A stretch of DNA of 10,281 bases, from NCBI GenBank assembly GCA_050699055.1, contig JBOHCT010000160.1, positions 1-10,281 on the forward strand, in the 5' to 3' direction. Position 1 is the first letter of the stretch. The number at the start of each line of letters is the position of its first letter. This stretch comes from JBOHCT01 sp050699055 (lineage in GTDB: Bacteria > Actinomycetota > Actinomycetes > Streptosporangiales > JBOHCT01). The position numbers and the translations under genes are program-made. This document shows, one piece after another, positions 9,201 through 10,281 of this stretch. The notes under the pieces are model-generated. The model saw only the letters and a program-made list of their open reading frames with translations, had not been told where the DNA came from and searched no databases.

Positions 9201-9949
9201 AAGTGATGCGCCTCCGCCAGGCCGCCGTTCGACTGCATGAACTCCAGCCGTACCCCCGGCAGCTCCCGGGTGAGGTCGTCGACGTAGCGGCGCAGCACCG
9301 GCGACAGGTACGCGTCCACGACCGTCGTGTCGCCCCTGGACACCAGCTTCATCAGCGGGCTTACGCGATGCGACTCGGAGACCTGGGGGAAGCCGATCTC
9401 CCGCGCGATCCGGCCGACGGCGGCCTCGTGGTCCGGGTAACGGTAGCCGTGCATGAACGACACCGCGACCGCGCGCAGTCCGTCGTCGTACGCCCGCTGG
9501 AGCCGGCCGCGCGCGTCATCCACATCCAGCGGCCGGACGACACGACCCGACGCGTCGACCCGCTCGTCGAACTCGATCACCCTCTCATACACCATGGGCG
9601 GCAGCTCGATGCGGCGCTCGAAGATCCGCGGCCGGTTCTGATACGCGATCCGCAGCGCGTCGCCGAACCCCTCGGTCGTCACCAGGGCCGTGGGCTCGCC
9701 GGTGTGCTCCAGCAGCGCGTTCGTCGCCACCGTCGTCCCCATCGTGACGACCTCGACCCGGTCGGCCGGGATCGGCTCGTCCTCCCCCACCCCCAGCAGC
9801 CGCCGGACCCCCGCCACCGCGGCGTCACGGTACCGCCGGAGATCATAAGCCAATAGCTTGTCGCTGACCAGCACACCATCCGGCCGGCGCGCCACAATGT
9901 CGGTGAACGTGCCACCGCGGTCGACCCAGAACCGCCAACCTCGACCCAC
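6272..9949 (-). CDS. 5-oxoprolinase/hydantoinase A-B fusion protein (OplAH type)
   Basis: This 1225-residue protein has the length and order of ATP-dependent 5-oxoprolinase, which opens the 5-oxoproline lactam to glutamate. Related enzymes open hydantoins. The N-terminal HyuA part (about 1-680) has VDRGGTFTD (9-17), MGTTVATNALLE (70-81), GFDMGGTSTDVS (near 281-292, actin-like nucleotide-binding fold), AAGGGS, and FGGAGGQHACA (near 450-460). The HyuB part (about 688 to the end) begins DPIMLEIFNNLF and ends with the usual TPGGGGYG. Segments such as ADPGPTCYRRGGPLTVTDANL and FGPAGDQPL match eukaryotic OplAH closely, so 5-oxoprolinase is the best call. A related lactam, hydantoin or imide is possible given the neighbours. 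I chose GTG 9949 because GGAGG (9957-9961) sits seven bases upstream and residue 9 starts the first conserved block. The frame is open back to 10249, but that part crosses the upstream hairpin repeats and looks non-coding. This is the first gene of the predicted operon. Confidence 0.93.
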   Translation of the reverse strand: MGRGWRFWVDRGGTFTDIVARRPDGVLVSDKLLAYDLRRYRDAAVAGVRRLLGVGEDEPIPADRVEVVTMGTTVATNALLEHTGEPTALVTTEGFGDALRIAYQNRPRIFERRIELPPMVYERVIEFDERVDASGRVVRPLDVDDARGRLQRAYDDGLRAVAVSFMHGYRYPDHEAAVGRIAREIGFPQVSESHRVSPLMKLVSRGDTTVVDAYLSPVLRRYVDDLTRELPGVRLEFMQSNGGLAEAHHFYGKDSILSGPAGGIVGMARTSEMAGFDKVIGFDMGGTSTDVSHYAGELERVTQTEIGGARLRAPMLAIHTVAAGGGSVLHFDGSRLRVGPDSAGADPGPTCYRRGGPLTVTDANLALGRIQPDYFPRVFGPAGDQPLDAATVRERFARLAGEVSRATGDETTPEGAAEGFLHIAVANMANAIKRISVQRGRDVTEYALTTFGGAGGQHACAVADALGVSHVLVPPLAGVLSAYGLGLADTTAMREHALDMPLDDGALASLDQLTKRLEDDARGELADQGVAEDRIRVTHRAHLRYQGTDTVLMVERGSLSELVGRFEDAYRRQFSFLMPGKPIVAEAVSVEAVGEAEPVDARIAWCPRSGILTPSAAVQMYCAGGWVDAPLYRREDAREGDVVEGPALLVEANATTVVEPGWRAAVTDQDHLHLERVVARPTRRDVGTAVDPIMLEIFNNLFMAIAEQMGARLEATAHSVNIKERLDFSCALFDADGNLIANAPHMPVHLGSMGDSIKQVVARRRGTMRPGDVYALNDPYHGGTHLPDITVVTPVFDDAGGTVLFYVASRGHHAEIGGLTPGSMPPFSRTIDEEGVLFDNCLLVENGSFLEDEIRDLLTGAHFPSRDPAANLADLRAQVAANEKGVQELRVLVDHFGLEVVRAYMGHVRDNAEEAVRRVIGALWDGSYRYEHDTGFVIDVTVSVDRASRSARIDFTGTSPQRDGNFNAPSSVARAAVLYVFRTLVDGDIPLNDGCLKPLRIVIPDGCMLAPTYPAATVAGNVETSQAVTGALYAALGIQGEGSGTMNNVTFGNERQQYYETVGNGSGAGDGFDGVDVVQTHMTNSRLTDPEVLESRYPVLVEGFRVRRGSGGAGRWHGGDGGVRRIRFLRPMAASTLSAHRGVAPYGIAGGEAGECGRNYIERADGSVTPMAGCDSADVGIGDVLVVETPGGGGYGPPRSRPPDAEGKISVRGPEKELAAFPDHT

Positions 9950-9956
9950 CGACTCG

Positions 9957-9961
9957 CCTCC
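9957..9961 (-). promoter_or_regulatory. Ribosome binding site deciding the oxoprolinase start
   Basis: On the minus strand GGAGG stands seven bases before the GTG at 9949. It sets the start of the oxoprolinase gene well inside a frame that is open for 100 more codons. Confidence 0.75.
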
Positions 9962-9977
9962 GCACGTACCGCCCGGC

Positions 9978-10017
9978 GTCTGAGAGATCGCGCCAAGGGT
10001 AACGCGCGTCGTCAGAC
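9978..10017 (-). repeat. 40-base hairpin repeat, copy nearest the operon
   Basis: In the operon direction it folds as an outer stem GTCTGA/TCAGAC, a 5x5 internal loop, an inner stem CGCGTT/GGCGCG (two pairs are T-G, allowed only as RNA of this strand) and the six-base loop ACCCTT. It ends 28 bases before the GTG at 9949, so as RNA it would lie just upstream of the ribosome site. Its plus-strand first 18 bases recur exactly at 10107-10124. Confidence 0.8.
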
Positions 10018-10040
10018 ACCAAGAGGGACGGGGCGTGGGT

Positions 10041-10080
10041 GTGTGAGGGCCCGCGTCACCCGCGACGCGGATGGTCAGAC
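10041..10080 (-). repeat. 40-base hairpin repeat, middle diverged copy
   Basis: It has the same size and geometry as its neighbours: outer stem GTCTGA/TCACAC with one mismatch, a 5x5 internal loop, perfect inner stem CGCGTC/GACGCG and loop GCGGGT. Primary sequence is much changed from the other copies, yet the inner stem is kept by a paired change (T-A where the distal copy has C-G). Spacers to the flanking copies are 23 and 26 bases. Confidence 0.7.
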
Positions 10081-10106
10081 GCGCCACAGTGGGCGCCGGG
10101 GCGGAT

Positions 10107-10146
10107 GTCTGAGAGATCGCGCCACGGGCGGCGCGGTTCCTCAGAT
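10107..10146 (-). repeat. 40-base hairpin repeat, distal copy
   Basis: In the operon direction the fold has an outer stem TCTGAG/CTCAGA, an internal loop, a perfect inner stem CGCGCC/GGCGCG and the loop GCCCGT. It shares an exact 18-base block and more scattered identity with the copy at 9978-10017. Confidence 0.8.
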
Positions 10147-10148
10147 GT

Positions 10149-10169
10149 CCCAAGGCTGCCGAGCTTGGG
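10149..10169 (-). other. Additional hairpin next to the repeat array
   Basis: CCCAAG and CTTGGG flank a nine-base centre that can add a CT/AG pair after a bulged C, leaving a CGGC tetraloop. It lies two bases from the distal repeat copy but differs in sequence. No T-run follows on either strand, so it does not look like an intrinsic terminator. Confidence 0.45.
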
Positions 10170-10281
10170 GGCGTGGCCAGCGAGGTGCGACCACTCGCGT
10201 GATCCCCTCGTGCGGTCCGGGATGGCATGACGCTGCGTTTTCCGGCCACTCGCAGGGATCTTGGGCCGCTGGCCTGAGGGT

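Larger units (their letters stand above)
9950..10281 (-). other. Gene-free leader/upstream region of the operon
   Basis: These 332 bases hold no convincing coding sequence on either strand. The minus-strand frame continuous with the oxoprolinase translates to a low-complexity peptide with repeated GAISQT words that come from the DNA repeats. Three hairpin-forming 40-base elements and one other hairpin occupy 9978-10169. I could not find a clear -35/-10 pair. The operon promoter is presumably here or beyond the right edge. Confidence 0.6.

Noticed and set aside
6278..9856. Very long plus-strand open frame opposite the oxoprolinase gene
   Set aside because: It is a GC-bias shadow of the real minus-strand gene. 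Its translation is rich in Arg, His, Val and Asp with no family motif.
9978..10146. CRISPR-like array: three about 40-base repeats with 23- and 26-base spacers
   Set aside because: The middle copy is strongly diverged, spacers are short and unequal, there are no cas genes, and changes preserve stems rather than primary sequence. It fits structured repeats better than CRISPR.
9950..10249. N-terminal extension of the oxoprolinase by 100 codons
   Set aside because: The extension crosses all three hairpin repeats, is low in complexity, and lies upstream of a good GGAGG-GTG start directly before the first conserved block.

Overview
The window is a GC-rich actinobacterial segment. All six recognisable genes lie on the minus strand and read right to left as one tight series. 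The phylum call rests on three things: base composition, a fused CofG-CofH type FbiC (the actinobacterial form of the coenzyme F420 precursor synthase), and two luciferase-like (LLM) oxidoreductases of families that in actinobacteria commonly use F420. The genus cannot be told from the sequence; a Streptosporangiales-like organism would be a guess.

Layout in transcription order. (1) A 332-base region at the right edge, 9950-10281, has no credible gene. It holds three copies of a 40-base palindrome-ended element, each able to fold into the same two-stem hairpin, plus one further hairpin. (2) 9949-6272 encodes a full-length 5-oxoprolinase/hydantoinase A-B fusion. (3) 6254-5253 encodes an LLM class oxidoreductase. 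(4) 5250-4471 encodes a nitrilase-superfamily amidohydrolase with an intact Glu-Lys-Cys triad. (5) 4468-3845-3779 encodes a DUF2848 protein carrying a fresh in-frame 27-bp tandem duplication. (6) 3761-2778 encodes an Fgd1-like F420-dependent oxidoreductase. (7) 2719-155 encodes FbiC. The last 154 bases on the left hold no gene I can support.

Gene spacing is 17, 2, 2, 17 and 58 bases, with Shine-Dalgarno sequences that run into the preceding stop codons, so one polycistronic transcript is likely. The gene content suggests catabolism of a nitrogen-containing ring compound: an ATP-dependent lactam/imide ring opener, an amidase, a DUF2848 protein and two flavin/F420 oxidoreductases, with the F420 deazaflavin-forming enzyme at the distal end. 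The pathway and substrate are inference. No transporter or regulator is visible in the window.

The observations most worth checking are the three-hairpin leader (its inner stems show compensatory changes and its G-U pairs favour the operon strand), the coupling of fbiC to a hydrolase/LLM cassette, and the DUF2848 duplication.
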